A stretch of 64,000 bases of DNA from Bradyrhizobium stylosanthis (lineage in GTDB: Bacteria > Pseudomonadota > Alphaproteobacteria > Rhizobiales > Xanthobacteraceae): assembly GCF_001641335.1 (NCBI RefSeq), contig NZ_LVEM01000001.1:1710580-1774579 (forward strand). Reading direction: 5' to 3'. A program made the position numbers and the translations under genes. Below the pieces are notes generated by a model that searched no databases, had not been told where the DNA came from, and was given only the letters and a program-made list of their open reading frames with translations. This document shows positions 1 through 9,292 of the stretch, piece after piece. Position 1 is the stretch's first letter; each line of letters begins with the position of its first letter.

Positions 1-173
1 TCGACCGCGTGGACGCGGGTCATCACCGGCGGCTCGTAATCCTGAAGCTGAGAGTAATCAGGCAAGTCCTTGGAGAAATGCCAGATCAGGCCTGCCACGG
101 CTCCGACACCGACAAGGAACACCACCGTTCCCGCGGCGAACAGGAAGCCCATGAACCGCACCAGCAAGCGCAT
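1..173 (-). CDS. mrcA: Class A penicillin-binding protein 1A, N-terminal part only
   Basis: Only the first 57 codons are in the window; the gene continues past the left edge. The visible protein starts MRLLVRFMGFLFAAGTVV, a short basic N-terminus followed by one hydrophobic membrane anchor. After it comes a KDLPDYSQLQDYEPPVMTR segment, the usual junction before the transglycosylase domain of PBP1A proteins in Rhizobiales. These enzymes polymerise and cross-link peptidoglycan from the periplasmic face of the inner membrane. The upstream neighbour on the same strand is a cell wall amidase, which fits a peptidoglycan locus. The family call rests on the N-terminus alone; no catalytic motif is visible. 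Confidence 0.72.
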   Translation of the reverse strand, partial: MRLLVRFMGFLFAAGTVVFLVGVGAVAGLIWHFSKDLPDYSQLQDYEPPVMTRVHAV

Positions 174-406
174 TATCTGTTTATCCGTTCAAACTCTGGA
201 TCAGCCCAGTATCAGCCCCTTGGCACCCGAAACTGGCGCCAACCTCACGTCGCGAATTCACCGGCCTACGCAATCACATCAAGGCCGGGCCTAAAGACGC
301 TTGCCGAGCGGGATTCTCTCCGATTCCGGAACCCCCTGCGGCGTTTTTATAAAGCGTCCGCTGTGGCCAAACTAGGGCCTTTGCGGCAGGACGGAAAAAC
401 CCGTCT

Positions 407-1705
407 TCAATTCGACGCGCCGGCGCTTGTCGCCAGCCGTTTGGCCAGGAACCCGTCGATCGCCTGCGCCATCGAGCCCACGGCCTTGGACCGCCAGCCC
501 TCGGACACCAGGTGCTCGAGGTCGCCCTTGTTGGAGACGTAACCGATCTCGACCAGCACCGAGGGCACGTCCGGCGCTTTCAGCACCCGGAAACCGGCCG
601 ATTTCAGCGGATGCTTGTGCATCCGCACCGTCGACTTCATTTCGCCCATCAGCAGATGGGCAAAACGGTTTGAAAACGTGCGGGTTTCCCGCTGCGTCAG
701 GTCGATCAGGATGTCGGCAACGTCGGTCGGCTCCTCCGCAAGGTTGAAGCCGGCGATGGCGTCCGCACGGTTTTCCGCGTCGGCCAGACGCTGGGCCTCG
801 GCGTCGGAGGCCTTGTCGGACAGGGTGTAGATAGTGGCGCCCTGCGCATCGCCCTCGGCACGCGGCAGTGCGTCGGCATGGATCGATACGAACAGCGCCG
901 CCTTGAGGTTACGGGCGACTTTGACCCGGTCGTTGAGGGGGATGAACGTGTCGTCGTCCCGCGTCAGCACCACGCGATACTTGCCGGCCTTCTCGAGCCG
1001 GTCGCGCAGCGACACGGCAAAGGCCAGCACCAGGTTCTTCTCGCTCTCGCCGCTCGATTGCGTGCCGTTGTCGATGCCGCCGTGGCCGGGATCGATGACC
1101 ACGACCGGCCTGCCGTCAGCCTTCTGCTGCGTTGCTTCGGGCGCCGGCGCGGCGGGAACCGTTTTCGGTGGCGCATCGGCGATGGCGGGCCGCAGCTCGG
1201 GACGGTTCTCCGGGGCCAGCGCCTGCACGAAGGCGGCGCGGTCGACCTCCTCCAGTTCGAGCACCAGCCGGGCCGGCTGGCCGTTGGCCGCTTCCACCAC
1301 GTAGGAGTTTGCGATCTTGGCCGGTCCCGCCAGGTCGAACACGATTCGCGAGCCGCCGGGCATGACCAACCCGTAGCGGAAGGCCTTGACCAGCCCCCGT
1401 CCTGCGACCCCGGTGCCCGCAGGCAGCTGAAAATTGACCTGCGGCACGTCCACGACCACCCGGTAGGGGTCGGCGAGCGTCACGGCGCGGAAGGTGACGG
1501 TCTGGTCGATGTCGAGGATGAAGCGGGTCTGCTTGCCATCGCCGGCCAGCCGGGCCGCCGAGGCGATTGGAAAATTCGTCACCGCAACAGAGGGTTGCGG
1601 CTGCCCTTCCGCCGCGCTCAAACGCGAGGAATCGGCATACGGCAATGCTGCGGCGCACAACAACGCGCATCCCAGCAAAATCCATTGATTTGTGCGGCTC
1701 GCCAC
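407..1705 (-). CDS. amiC: N-acetylmuramoyl-L-alanine amidase with AMIN domain
   Basis: 432 residues. A signal-like N-terminus (about 1-32) is followed by an AMIN domain (about 37-150, septum/peptidoglycan targeting), a Pro/Ala linker and an Amidase_3 catalytic domain (about 199-420). The zinc site is visible: PGHGG with His208, SGESEKN with Glu222 and SIHAD with His276. VEIGYVSN carries the catalytic Glu386. Enzymes of this type cut the amide bond between MurNAc and the stem peptide and help daughter cells separate. Length is normal for the family. It is followed on the same strand by the penicillin-binding protein gene, a common alphaproteobacterial order. AmiC is the likeliest name; other AMIN-type amidase names are also used. 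Confidence 0.9.
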   Translation of the reverse strand: MASRTNQWILLGCALLCAAALPYADSSRLSAAEGQPQPSVAVTNFPIASAARLAGDGKQTRFILDIDQTVTFRAVTLADPYRVVVDVPQVNFQLPAGTGVAGRGLVKAFRYGLVMPGGSRIVFDLAGPAKIANSYVVEAANGQPARLVLELEEVDRAAFVQALAPENRPELRPAIADAPPKTVPAAPAPEATQQKADGRPVVVIDPGHGGIDNGTQSSGESEKNLVLAFAVSLRDRLEKAGKYRVVLTRDDDTFIPLNDRVKVARNLKAALFVSIHADALPRAEGDAQGATIYTLSDKASDAEAQRLADAENRADAIAGFNLAEEPTDVADILIDLTQRETRTFSNRFAHLLMGEMKSTVRMHKHPLKSAGFRVLKAPDVPSVLVEIGYVSNKGDLEHLVSEGWRSKAVGSMAQAIDGFLAKRLATSAGASN

Positions 1706-2410
1706 CGATTCCGTGCCTCCGAGCAGCCTTTTTAACGCAATAGAACCACAGGGTTAAACGATCCTTAATGACAGAATCGCGAAACTCGCTGACTGTGACC
1801 GCCGTGCGACGCTCCCTTGCACCGTTGGCCCATTCCTCGTATGTACGGAATGCTGACGGCCGATATTTCCGGTTGTGTCGCATTCAGCCTCCCGGTGCAG
1901 CGCCGGAGCTCCCAAGATTTGGGAATTCCAGCGTTTTCCGTTCTCCTCCAAGACCAGCGCGGTGCGCGGCAACGAGGTGGAACGGGCCAAGCCCCGGCGG
2001 CGGACGGTCCCCGGATACCACTTCCGTGTCCGGGACGGTTCTGACAGCGGCGTAACCCATTACCCGGTCCCTTGATCCCAAGGGGGCGGTTCGTGATCCC
2101 CAGGGCGAGCGCGCTCGCGCCATGCCTGGCCAGCAGCAACTGATTGAGGGGCGGCCTCGCCGCCCAATGTTTCATACGGGCCGACGCTTGATGCGCCAGA
2201 CTGTGCCGACGAACTCTGAAGGATCATTCGCGACGCTGCGGAGTGACAAACCCGCGCGCCGCAATGGTCCTGAAGCTTCCGGTTCGGCAAGGCGCGAGAG
2301 ACGGCGTTTCGGCCTTCCCCTCACCCCCGAATCAGGTGGACCGTCGCGTCACCCGGCAGCGCAGTTTGCGCCCACGGTGAGTCGCGCCCGCCGCCGCCAA
2401 GAGTTAAGAC
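1706..2410. other. Long intergenic region between divergent amiC and rne
   Basis: About 700 bases separate the divergent amidase and RNase E genes. No convincing gene was found. It must hold both promoters and probably a long rne leader, since rne genes are often autoregulated through the 5' UTR. An imperfect stem around 2012-2040 (tccccggatacc paired with gtgtccggga) resembles part of the dispersed repeats seen elsewhere in this window. I see no known RNA family. Confidence 0.4.
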
Positions 2411-5400
2411 ATGCCCAACAAGATGTTGATCGATGCCACCCACCCGGAAGAGACCCGGGTCGTCGTGGTCCGCGGCAATCGCGTCGAAGAGTTTGATTTC
2501 GAGACCGCGCAACGCAAGCAACTGCGCGGGAACATCTATCTCGCCAAGGTCACAAGGGTCGAACCCTCCCTGCAGGCCGCTTTCGTTGAATATGGCGGCA
2601 ACCGCCATGGCTTCCTCGCCTTCAGCGAAATCCATCCCGACTACTACCAGATCCCGGTTGCCGATCGGCAGGCGCTGATCGAGGCCGAGGAACAGGCCCA
2701 TCGCGAGGCCGAGGAAGAGAGCGAGAACCGCTCCCACGGCCGCCGCCGCTCGCGCCACCGCAACGCCCGCCGCCGCGGTCATGGCGAGCGCGTGCGCAGC
2801 GAGATCGTCGAAGGTCTCGACGCAAATGGCGATGCCGCTGCCCAGCCGGTCGAGGGCGAAGCTGCGAACACCGAGGGCGCGCCGCACGAGGGCGAGCACC
2901 TGCACGCCGATGCCGGGCATCACGGCGAGCACGACGGCCACGACCACGAGCATCACGACCACGACCATGGCGATCATGATCACCACGATCATGACCACGC
3001 CGCGCACGCGCATGATGACCACCATCACGCCCATGCCGACGATCACGCCCATGCCGACGATCACGCCCATGCCGACGATCACGCGCACGACCACGACCAT
3101 GGTCACGATCACCATGACCATGACCATGCCGGCGAGACGCCCGCCCCGGTCGCGGCGGTCGGCGCCGAGCCCGTGGTCGCCAGCGAGACCGCTGCCGAGC
3201 CGCAGGAGGTGCAAGCCTTCGAAGCTCACAGCTCCGAGCCGCACGACGAGGCTTTCGCCGAAGCCGTGACCGCGGCCGCCGAGCCGGCTGACGCCGTGTA
3301 CGGCGAGAGCGGTGAAGCACCGCATGCCGAAGCCGCGGAAGCAGCCGGCGAAGACGACGACGAGGACGAGGACGACGGCGAGGAAGCCGAAGAGGAAGTC
3401 GTCGAATCCGTCGGCGGCGACGACGTGCTGGAGGAAGTGCCGGAGCGCACCTTCCGCCCGCGCCGCCAGTACAAGATCCAGGAAGTCATCAAGCGCCGCC
3501 AGGTCATGCTGGTGCAGGTCGTCAAGGAAGAGCGCGGCAACAAGGGCGCGGCGCTCACGACCTATCTCTCGCTCGCCGGCCGCTATGCCGTACTGATGCC
3601 GAACACCGCGCGCGGCGGCGGCATCAGCCGCAAGATCACGAGCGCGCAGGATCGTTCCCGTCTGAAGGAGGTCGTGCAGGATCTCGACGTGCCCGAGGGC
3701 ATGGGCATCATCCTGCGCACCGCAGGCGCTGCCCGCACCAAGCCCGAGATCAAGCGCGACTTCGAATATCTGATCCGGATGTGGGAGACGGTTCGCGACC
3801 TCACGCTGAAGTCGCAGGCACCGACCCTCGTCTACGAGGAAGGTTCGTTGATCAAGCGCTCGCTGCGCGACCTCTACAACAAGGAGATCGACGAGATTCA
3901 GGTTGCCGGCGATTCCGGCTACCGCGAAGCGCGCGACTTCATGAAGATGCTGATGCCCGCCAATGTCAGCGCGGTGAAGCAGTATCGCGACGGACAGCCG
4001 CTATTCTCGCGCATGGGGGTCGAGAGCCAGCTCGATGCGATGTTCTCGCCGACCGTGCAGCTACGCTCCGGCGGCTATATCGTGATCAACCAGACCGAGG
4101 CGCTGGTCTCGATCGACGTCAACTCCGGCCGCTCGACCCGCGAGCACCATATCGAGGACACCGCGCTCAAGACCAACCTGGAGGCGGCCGAAGAGGTCGC
4201 CCGCCAGCTTCGCCTGCGCGACCTCGCCGGCCTGATCGTCATCGACTTCATCGACATGGACGAGAAGCGCAACAACCGTGCGGTCGAGCGCAAGCTGTCC
4301 GATTGCCTGCGGCAGGATCGCGCCCGCATCCAGGTCGGCCGCATCTCGCATTTCGGCCTTCTGGAGATGTCGCGCCAGCGCATCCGCGCCAGCGTGCTCG
4401 AGAGCTCGACCGATCCCTGCCCGCATTGCGGCGGCACCGGCCATGTCCGCTCGGTGTCCTCGGTGGCGCTGCAGCTCTTGCGCGGCCTCGAAGAGATCCT
4501 GATGAAGGGCGCGACCCACAATCTCGTGGTCCGCACCCGCACCGACGTCGCGCTCTATGTGCTGAACCACAAGCGCGGCCATCTGCGCGACCTTGAGAAC
4601 GGCTTCAAGGTCACGCTGGCCGTCATCGCCGATCCCAGCGTCAGCGGTCCGCAGGCCTACCTCATCGACCGCGGCGAGCAGGTGCACACGCTCGAAGCCG
4701 CCAAGGCGCTGCTCGTTGCGCAGGCCGCTGCGAGCCCGCCGCCGCTGGCTGAAGAAGCCTATGACGACGAGGAGTTCGATCCGGAGCTGGAATCCGAGAT
4801 CGAGACCGAAGAGACCGAAGGCCTCGCTGAAGAACAGGCCGGCGAAGCGGCCCCCGAGCAGGACGGTCAGCGCCGCAAGCGCCGCCGCCGCCGCCGTGGC
4901 CGCGGTGGCCAGCGCGACGGTGAGCTGCGTGAGGATGCCGCGGCGAGCCCGTCCGAGCCGGCGATGGTCGCGGGCGAAGGCGAGGAAGAAGCCGAGTCCG
5001 AGCAGGATGGCGAGGAAGGTGACGAGCAGGCCGCTCGTGGCGAGCAGCAGGGCAGCGGCGAGCGCCGGCGCCGGCGCGGTCGCAGAGGTGGACGTCGCCG
5101 TCGCGGCGGGAACGAGGAAGGTCTCGCCGGCTCCATCGGCGACGAGCTCGCTGGCGGCGCGCCTTCGGAAGCCAGCGATGCGGTTGCCGATTTCGACGGT
5201 AATGGCGGCGAGGCTGCGCCCTCGATCGCGCAGGCCGAGCACACCGCCGAGCCGCAAGTCACGCAACACGATGCTCAGCCCGACTACCGGACCGAGGTTC
5301 CGCCCGCGACGCCGGTCGCGCCCGAGCCGGCGCCCGCCGCCGTCGTGGAAGACGAGCCCGCCGACGACAAGTCCGCGCGGCGCCGCTCCACGGTCCGCGA

Positions 5401-5578
5401 GAAGGTGAGCTTCATGTCGAGCAGCGCGAGCGAGCCGGCAGCGCCGGTTGCCGCGGCACCGGAGCCGGTTGCTCCGCCTGCACCGGCCCCCGAGCCTGCG
5501 CCGGAAGCGGCCAGCGAGACGCCGGCCACGCCACGCCGCGCCGGCTGGTGGTCGCGCCGCTTCGGCGGCGGCGAATAA
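2411..5578 (+). CDS. rne: Ribonuclease E/G with large insert in the S1 domain
   Basis: 1055 residues; endoribonuclease of the RNA degradosome, acting in mRNA decay and rRNA/tRNA processing. The N-terminus (1-70) begins an S1 RNA-binding domain. It is interrupted by an insert of about 240 residues before the domain resumes at RPRRQYKIQEVIKRRQ (about residue 350). The catalytic core carries VSIDVNSGR and IVIDFIDM, holding the expected metal-binding aspartates. The zinc-link motif CPHCGGTG lies near residue 670. The C-terminal third is disordered, with acidic and Arg-rich blocks (RRKRRRRRRGRGG; RRRRGRRGGRRRRGG) typical of degradosome scaffolds. The insert contains a striking His/Asp-rich tract (about 160-240) with three exact DNA repeats. 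Confidence 0.95.
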   Translation: MPNKMLIDATHPEETRVVVVRGNRVEEFDFETAQRKQLRGNIYLAKVTRVEPSLQAAFVEYGGNRHGFLAFSEIHPDYYQIPVADRQALIEAEEQAHREAEEESENRSHGRRRSRHRNARRRGHGERVRSEIVEGLDANGDAAAQPVEGEAANTEGAPHEGEHLHADAGHHGEHDGHDHEHHDHDHGDHDHHDHDHAAHAHDDHHHAHADDHAHADDHAHADDHAHDHDHGHDHHDHDHAGETPAPVAAVGAEPVVASETAAEPQEVQAFEAHSSEPHDEAFAEAVTAAAEPADAVYGESGEAPHAEAAEAAGEDDDEDEDDGEEAEEEVVESVGGDDVLEEVPERTFRPRRQYKIQEVIKRRQVMLVQVVKEERGNKGAALTTYLSLAGRYAVLMPNTARGGGISRKITSAQDRSRLKEVVQDLDVPEGMGIILRTAGAARTKPEIKRDFEYLIRMWETVRDLTLKSQAPTLVYEEGSLIKRSLRDLYNKEIDEIQVAGDSGYREARDFMKMLMPANVSAVKQYRDGQPLFSRMGVESQLDAMFSPTVQLRSGGYIVINQTEALVSIDVNSGRSTREHHIEDTALKTNLEAAEEVARQLRLRDLAGLIVIDFIDMDEKRNNRAVERKLSDCLRQDRARIQVGRISHFGLLEMSRQRIRASVLESSTDPCPHCGGTGHVRSVSSVALQLLRGLEEILMKGATHNLVVRTRTDVALYVLNHKRGHLRDLENGFKVTLAVIADPSVSGPQAYLIDRGEQVHTLEAAKALLVAQAAASPPPLAEEAYDDEEFDPELESEIETEETEGLAEEQAGEAAPEQDGQRRKRRRRRRGRGGQRDGELREDAAASPSEPAMVAGEGEEEAESEQDGEEGDEQAARGEQQGSGERRRRRGRRGGRRRRGGNEEGLAGSIGDELAGGAPSEASDAVADFDGNGGEAAPSIAQAEHTAEPQVTQHDAQPDYRTEVPPATPVAPEPAPAAVVEDEPADDKSARRRSTVREKVSFMSSSASEPAAPVAAAPEPVAPPAPAPEPAPEAASETPATPRRAGWWSRRFGGGE
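3026..3079 (+). repeat. Three exact 18-bp tandem repeats inside rne
   Basis: The unit cacgcccatgccgacgat occurs three times head to tail and encodes HAHADD three times (residues about 206-223). It lies in the His-rich insert of RNase E. Being in frame and a multiple of three, copy changes would preserve the reading frame. Confidence 0.93.
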
Positions 5579-5593
5579 GCCGGACACGGAATA

Positions 5594-5623
5594 AAAAACG
5601 CCCGGCCAAAGCCGGGCGTTTTT
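5594..5623 (+). terminator. Rho-independent terminator after rne
   Basis: A 13-bp near-perfect stem (aaaaacgcccggc / gccgggcgttttt) with a short loop lies just after the rne stop and ends in a T-run. Because the stem is flanked by A and T runs it may also stop transcription from the convergent regulator gene. Confidence 0.9.
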
Positions 5624-5646
5624 CGTTTCAGTGGCTCGCGATATCG

Positions 5647-6327
5647 CTACGACGGCAGCTCGTCATCCCCGAGCGGCGCGACGTCGCGCGCGGCGATCTG
5701 GCGAAGCTGATCGTAGAGATCGGGCGCCTCGCTGGTGCAGAGACAGACGCCCGTGGCGGAAGGCCCCTCGCCGGCGTTGAGGTAGGCGTGGCCCATGGTG
5801 CTGTCGATGTACATGCCGTCGCCCTCGCCCAAAATCTCGGGCGCATAGAACTCGGTGTGGACGGCGACGCGTCCGCGCGTCACCACGAAATACTCCTCGC
5901 CGGCATGGCGCAGCAGGGGCCCAAACTCCTCCAGCGAGCGCGCACGGACTTCGGCGACGATCGGCACCATGCGTTTGCCGATCAGGTCGGTGCATTGATA
6001 GGTGTAGGTGTAGAACTTCGTGGTGATCACCTGGCCCTGCCCGGCCCGGCTGATGCTCCGCCGCGCGGTAACCGGCCGGCCCTGCGCTGGCGCCGCGACC
6101 GCCGGATTGAACAGCTCGGCAATCTCCATCTTCAGGCCCGAGGTGAGCTGAAGCAGCTTGTCGTAGGTCAGCGACATCAGGCCGTTCTCGACCTTGGACA
6201 GGGTCGAGAGCGCCATGCCGGTCCGCTCCGCCACCTGCTTCAGCGTCAGGCCACGCGCCTGACGGGCGGCCTTGAGGCATTGGCCAAGCTGGGAATTGGC
6301 AATTTCAGGGGGCGTGGTCTCGCTCAT
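5647..6327 (-). CDS. XRE-family regulator with C-terminal cupin domain
   Basis: 226 residues. An N-terminal helix-turn-helix of the XRE/Cro type (about 14-70; LKQVAERTGMALSTLSKVENG) is followed by a linker and a cupin_2 sensor domain (about 125-200; HAGEEYFVVTRGRVAVHTEF). Such HTH-cupin proteins usually regulate the neighbouring catabolic or transport genes in response to a small metabolite. It is divergent from an amidase and an FAD oxidase gene, which are its likely targets. ATCGGCC half-sites lie in the shared promoter region. The effector is unknown. Confidence 0.85.
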   Translation of the reverse strand: MSETTPPEIANSQLGQCLKAARQARGLTLKQVAERTGMALSTLSKVENGLMSLTYDKLLQLTSGLKMEIAELFNPAVAAPAQGRPVTARRSISRAGQGQVITTKFYTYTYQCTDLIGKRMVPIVAEVRARSLEEFGPLLRHAGEEYFVVTRGRVAVHTEFYAPEILGEGDGMYIDSTMGHAYLNAGEGPSATGVCLCTSEAPDLYDQLRQIAARDVAPLGDDELPS

Positions 6328-6366
6328 GGCGCAATGCTAGCACGGCCGCGGAAAAATAGTTGATCG

Positions 6367-6406
6367 ATCGGCCTAATCTTTTCGGCCGATACGAGCCAGA
6401 TCGGCC
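6367..6406. promoter_or_regulatory. Candidate operator: ATCGGCC inverted repeat plus third half-site
   Basis: Between the divergent XRE/cupin regulator and the amidase, ATCGGCC (6367-6373) is followed after 10 bp by its exact inverse GGCCGAT (6384-6390). A third ATCGGCC sits at 6400-6406. The placement suggests the binding site of the adjacent regulator; this is inferred, not shown. Confidence 0.5.
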
Positions 6407-6535
6407 CTATACGAAAGCTCGAAGGCCGTCCCGGCCGCTATCAGCGAACAAAACAGGGAGGTTTGACGATTATTAATGCGTCGCCTTCGCTTTCCGATAT
6501 GCTAAATTGTTTTCATAATCTGAAAGGGAGCGTCC

Positions 6536-8032
6536 GTGTCCGGACTTTGCGATTCCAGCGCCGTTGAGCTGCGCCGCCTGCTGTCTGCCAAGGCGATCTC
6601 GCCTGTCGAGCTGCTCGACGCCTGCCTGTCGCGCATCGCCGCCGTCAACGGCGCCGTCAATGCCGTCGTGACGCTGGACGAACCGGGCGCGCGCGCTGCC
6701 GCAAAGGCGGCGGAGGCGGAAATCCTGCGCGGCGGGGATCGCGGCGCGCTGCATGGGCTCCCGGTCCTGATCAAGGACACCCAGGACACCGCCGGGATGC
6801 GCTCCACCTATGGCAGCCCGTTGCTGCGCGACAACGTGCCCGTCGCCGACCAGGGCTCGGTCGCGCGCTTGCGCGCGAGCGGCGCCATCATCTTCGGCAA
6901 GACCAACACGCCGGAATGGGCGGCGGGCGGCAACACCCGCAACCCCGTGTTCGGTGCCACCGGCAATCCGTTCGATCCGATGCGCTCTGCGGCCGGCTCC
7001 TCCGGCGGCTCGGCGGTGGCGCTCGCCTGCGGCATGGCCCCGCTCGCCTCGGGCTCCGACACCGGCGGGTCCTTGCGCAATCCGGCCGGCTTCTCCGGCA
7101 TCGTCGGCATGCGTCCGTCCTACGGCCTCGTGCCCAGCGAAAAGCGCATCTTCGGCTGGTCGAACCTGTCGACCGACGGGCCGATGGCGCGCAATGTCGC
7201 CGATACCGCGCTGATGCTCTCTGCGATGGCGAGCGACGATGCCCGCGATCCGCTCGCCTACACCCTGCCCGGCGAGCCTGTGCGCGCGCGGGCCGAGCGC
7301 TGGGCCGCGCCGCATCCCGCCGATCTCGGCAAGCTGCGTCTCGCCTTTACCGAAGACTTCGGCTTCGCGCCGACCGAGCAGGCGATCCGCCGCGTGTTCC
7401 GCCATCGCGTCAGCAAGCTCGCGCCGCTGTTCGCCGAAAGCCGCGAGTCAACGCCCGACTGCACCGGTGCTGACGACGTCTTCGCCGTGCTGCGCGCCGG
7501 CATGTTCCTGGCGACGCACGGCAAGAACTACAAGGAGCGTCCGGAGATGCTCGGTCCGAACGTGCGTGCCAATGTCGAGGAAGGCCTCGGCTACACGCTC
7601 GAGGACCACGCCCGCGCCGCCACGATCCAGACGCGGATCTATCGCGCCTGGCAGGCCTTCTTCGCAAATTGCGATGTGCTGATCAGCCCGACCATCACGC
7701 TCAGCCCGCGTCCCTGGTCGGAACTCTATCCCGCCGAGATCGACGGCGTGCCGACCAAATCCTATTTCCACTGGCTCGCGCTCGCCTATGCCGTCACGCT
7801 TCCCGGCCATCCCGCGATCAGCATTCCGCTCGGTCTCGATGAGGCCGGCCTGCCCTTCGGCCTTCAGATCGTCGGCCCGCGCGGCGGCGATGCCATCGTG
7901 CTCGCGGTCGCCGCAAGCATCGAGGCTGCGTTCGCGCACGATGCCCAAATGTGCCGGCCCGTGCCCAATCTTGCACGGCTCGCTGCCGCGCCGCCGCTGT
8001 CGGCCGCGCCCGATTTTCTCACCTGGGAATGA
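6536..8032 (+). CDS. Amidase (amidase signature family)
   Basis: 498 residues. It hydrolyses a C-N amide bond; the substrate is not known. The Ser-cisSer-Lys triad is visible: Lys80 in LIKDTQDTAG, Ser155 in the AGSSGGSA block and Ser179 in SDTGGSLRNPA. The start is GTG at 6536, with a purine-rich site aaagggag about 7 bases upstream. It is followed 27 bp later by an FAD-dependent oxidase-like gene and is divergent from an XRE/cupin regulator, so the three probably form one catabolic unit for an amide or amino acid-like compound. Length is normal for the family. Confidence 0.9.
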   Translation: MSGLCDSSAVELRRLLSAKAISPVELLDACLSRIAAVNGAVNAVVTLDEPGARAAAKAAEAEILRGGDRGALHGLPVLIKDTQDTAGMRSTYGSPLLRDNVPVADQGSVARLRASGAIIFGKTNTPEWAAGGNTRNPVFGATGNPFDPMRSAAGSSGGSAVALACGMAPLASGSDTGGSLRNPAGFSGIVGMRPSYGLVPSEKRIFGWSNLSTDGPMARNVADTALMLSAMASDDARDPLAYTLPGEPVRARAERWAAPHPADLGKLRLAFTEDFGFAPTEQAIRRVFRHRVSKLAPLFAESRESTPDCTGADDVFAVLRAGMFLATHGKNYKERPEMLGPNVRANVEEGLGYTLEDHARAATIQTRIYRAWQAFFANCDVLISPTITLSPRPWSELYPAEIDGVPTKSYFHWLALAYAVTLPGHPAISIPLGLDEAGLPFGLQIVGPRGGDAIVLAVAASIEAAFAHDAQMCRPVPNLARLAAAPPLSAAPDFLTWE

Positions 8033-8059
8033 CCCGGGTCTGACAGGAGATTTCTTCCG

Positions 8060-9292
8060 ATGCAAAGCGCGATCATTCTCGGCGGCGGCATGGTCGGTGT
8101 GGGTGCGGCGCTGCACCTGCAGCGGCGCGGCTGGGCCGTCACGCTCGTCGACCGCAGGGAGCCCGGCCGCGAGACCAGCTACGGCAATGCCGGGATGATC
8201 CAGGCCGAAGCCGTGCGCCCCTATCCGATGCCGCGCGACCTCGCCACGCTGCTCAAGATCGCGACCGGCCGCACCAACGACGTGCGCTACAGCCTGTCCT
8301 CGCTTCACCGCCATATCGAGCCGCTGCTGCGCTACTGGTGGCATTCGGCGCCGAAGCGGCATCGCGAAGCCATCGTCGGATGGGCGCGCCTGATCGGCTA
8401 TGCGACGAGCGAACACGACATCCTCATTCGCGAGGCCCATGCCGACAACCTGATCCGCCGCGCCGGCTACCGGGCGCTGTACCGCGATGCCGCCGACCTG
8501 GAGCTCTCGGTCAAAAACGCGGAACAGGATGCGCGCGAGTTCGGCGTGAATTTTCGCGTGCTGTCCGGCAGCGAATTGACCAAGGCCGAGCCGATCCTGC
8601 GCGACGATCTGCCGGGCGCCATCCACTGGCTCGACACCTGGACGGTGTCCGATCCCGGCGCGCTGGTCACGGCCTATGCCGAGCTGTTCCAACGCCTCGG
8701 CGGCCGGATCGTGCTCGGTGATGCGCAAAGCCTGCAGCAAACCGCGACCGGCTGGTCGGTCGACACCGATCCGGGGCGCATCGACGCCGCGCACGCCGTC
8801 GTGACGCTCGGACCGTGGTCGCCCGATCTCCTGTACAAGTTCGGCTATCGCATCCCGCTGGTGCGCAAGCGCGGCTACCACATGCATTACAGCGGCGGCG
8901 CCTCGCTCGATCTGCCGCTGGTGGACAAGGGCAACGGCTACGCCATGGGACCGATGGCCAAGGGCATCCGCATCACCACCGGCGCCGAGCTGACGGGCCC
9001 GGATGCGCTCGCAACGCCCGTGCAGCTCGAAAGTGCCGAAGCCTCCGCCCGCGAGCTGATCGATCTCGGCAAGCGCGCCGAGCCCGATCCGTGGTTCGGC
9101 ACCCGCCCCTGCACGCCCGACATGCTGCCGGTGCTCGGGCAGGCGCCGCGCCACCCCGGCCTCTGGATGAATTTCGGCCACGGCCATCAGGGCTTTACGC
9201 TCGGGCCCGCAACGGGACGCCTGCTCGCCGAGATCATGAGCGGCGAGACGCCCTCGATCGATCCTGCGCCTTACCGGCCGGAACGCTTCTAG
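8060..9292 (+). CDS. FAD-dependent oxidoreductase, D-amino acid dehydrogenase-like
   Basis: 410 residues, DAO/DadA family. The N-terminus has a Rossmann FAD-binding motif (residues 5-33, ILGGGMVGVGAALHL, ending VTLVDRREPG). It is followed by SYGNAGMIQAE, typical of DadA-like enzymes. The C-terminal WMNFGHGHQGFTLGPATGR is the second FAD-contact region. The likely reaction is oxidative deamination of an amino acid; the natural substrate cannot be read from sequence. It sits just behind the amidase gene, as if oxidising the amidase product. Its stop overlaps the stop of the convergent TPR gene by four bases. Confidence 0.85.
   Translation: MQSAIILGGGMVGVGAALHLQRRGWAVTLVDRREPGRETSYGNAGMIQAEAVRPYPMPRDLATLLKIATGRTNDVRYSLSSLHRHIEPLLRYWWHSAPKRHREAIVGWARLIGYATSEHDILIREAHADNLIRRAGYRALYRDAADLELSVKNAEQDAREFGVNFRVLSGSELTKAEPILRDDLPGAIHWLDTWTVSDPGALVTAYAELFQRLGGRIVLGDAQSLQQTATGWSVDTDPGRIDAAHAVVTLGPWSPDLLYKFGYRIPLVRKRGYHMHYSGGASLDLPLVDKGNGYAMGPMAKGIRITTGAELTGPDALATPVQLESAEASARELIDLGKRAEPDPWFGTRPCTPDMLPVLGQAPRHPGLWMNFGHGHQGFTLGPATGRLLAEIMSGETPSIDPAPYRPERF

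Noticed and set aside
2321..3325. Minus-strand frame with Val/Met-rich hydrophobic repeats opposite rne
   Set aside because: Antisense of the His/Asp-rich rne insert; the apparent membrane repeats (VIVGMGVIVGMG) are only the complement of the 18-bp repeats.
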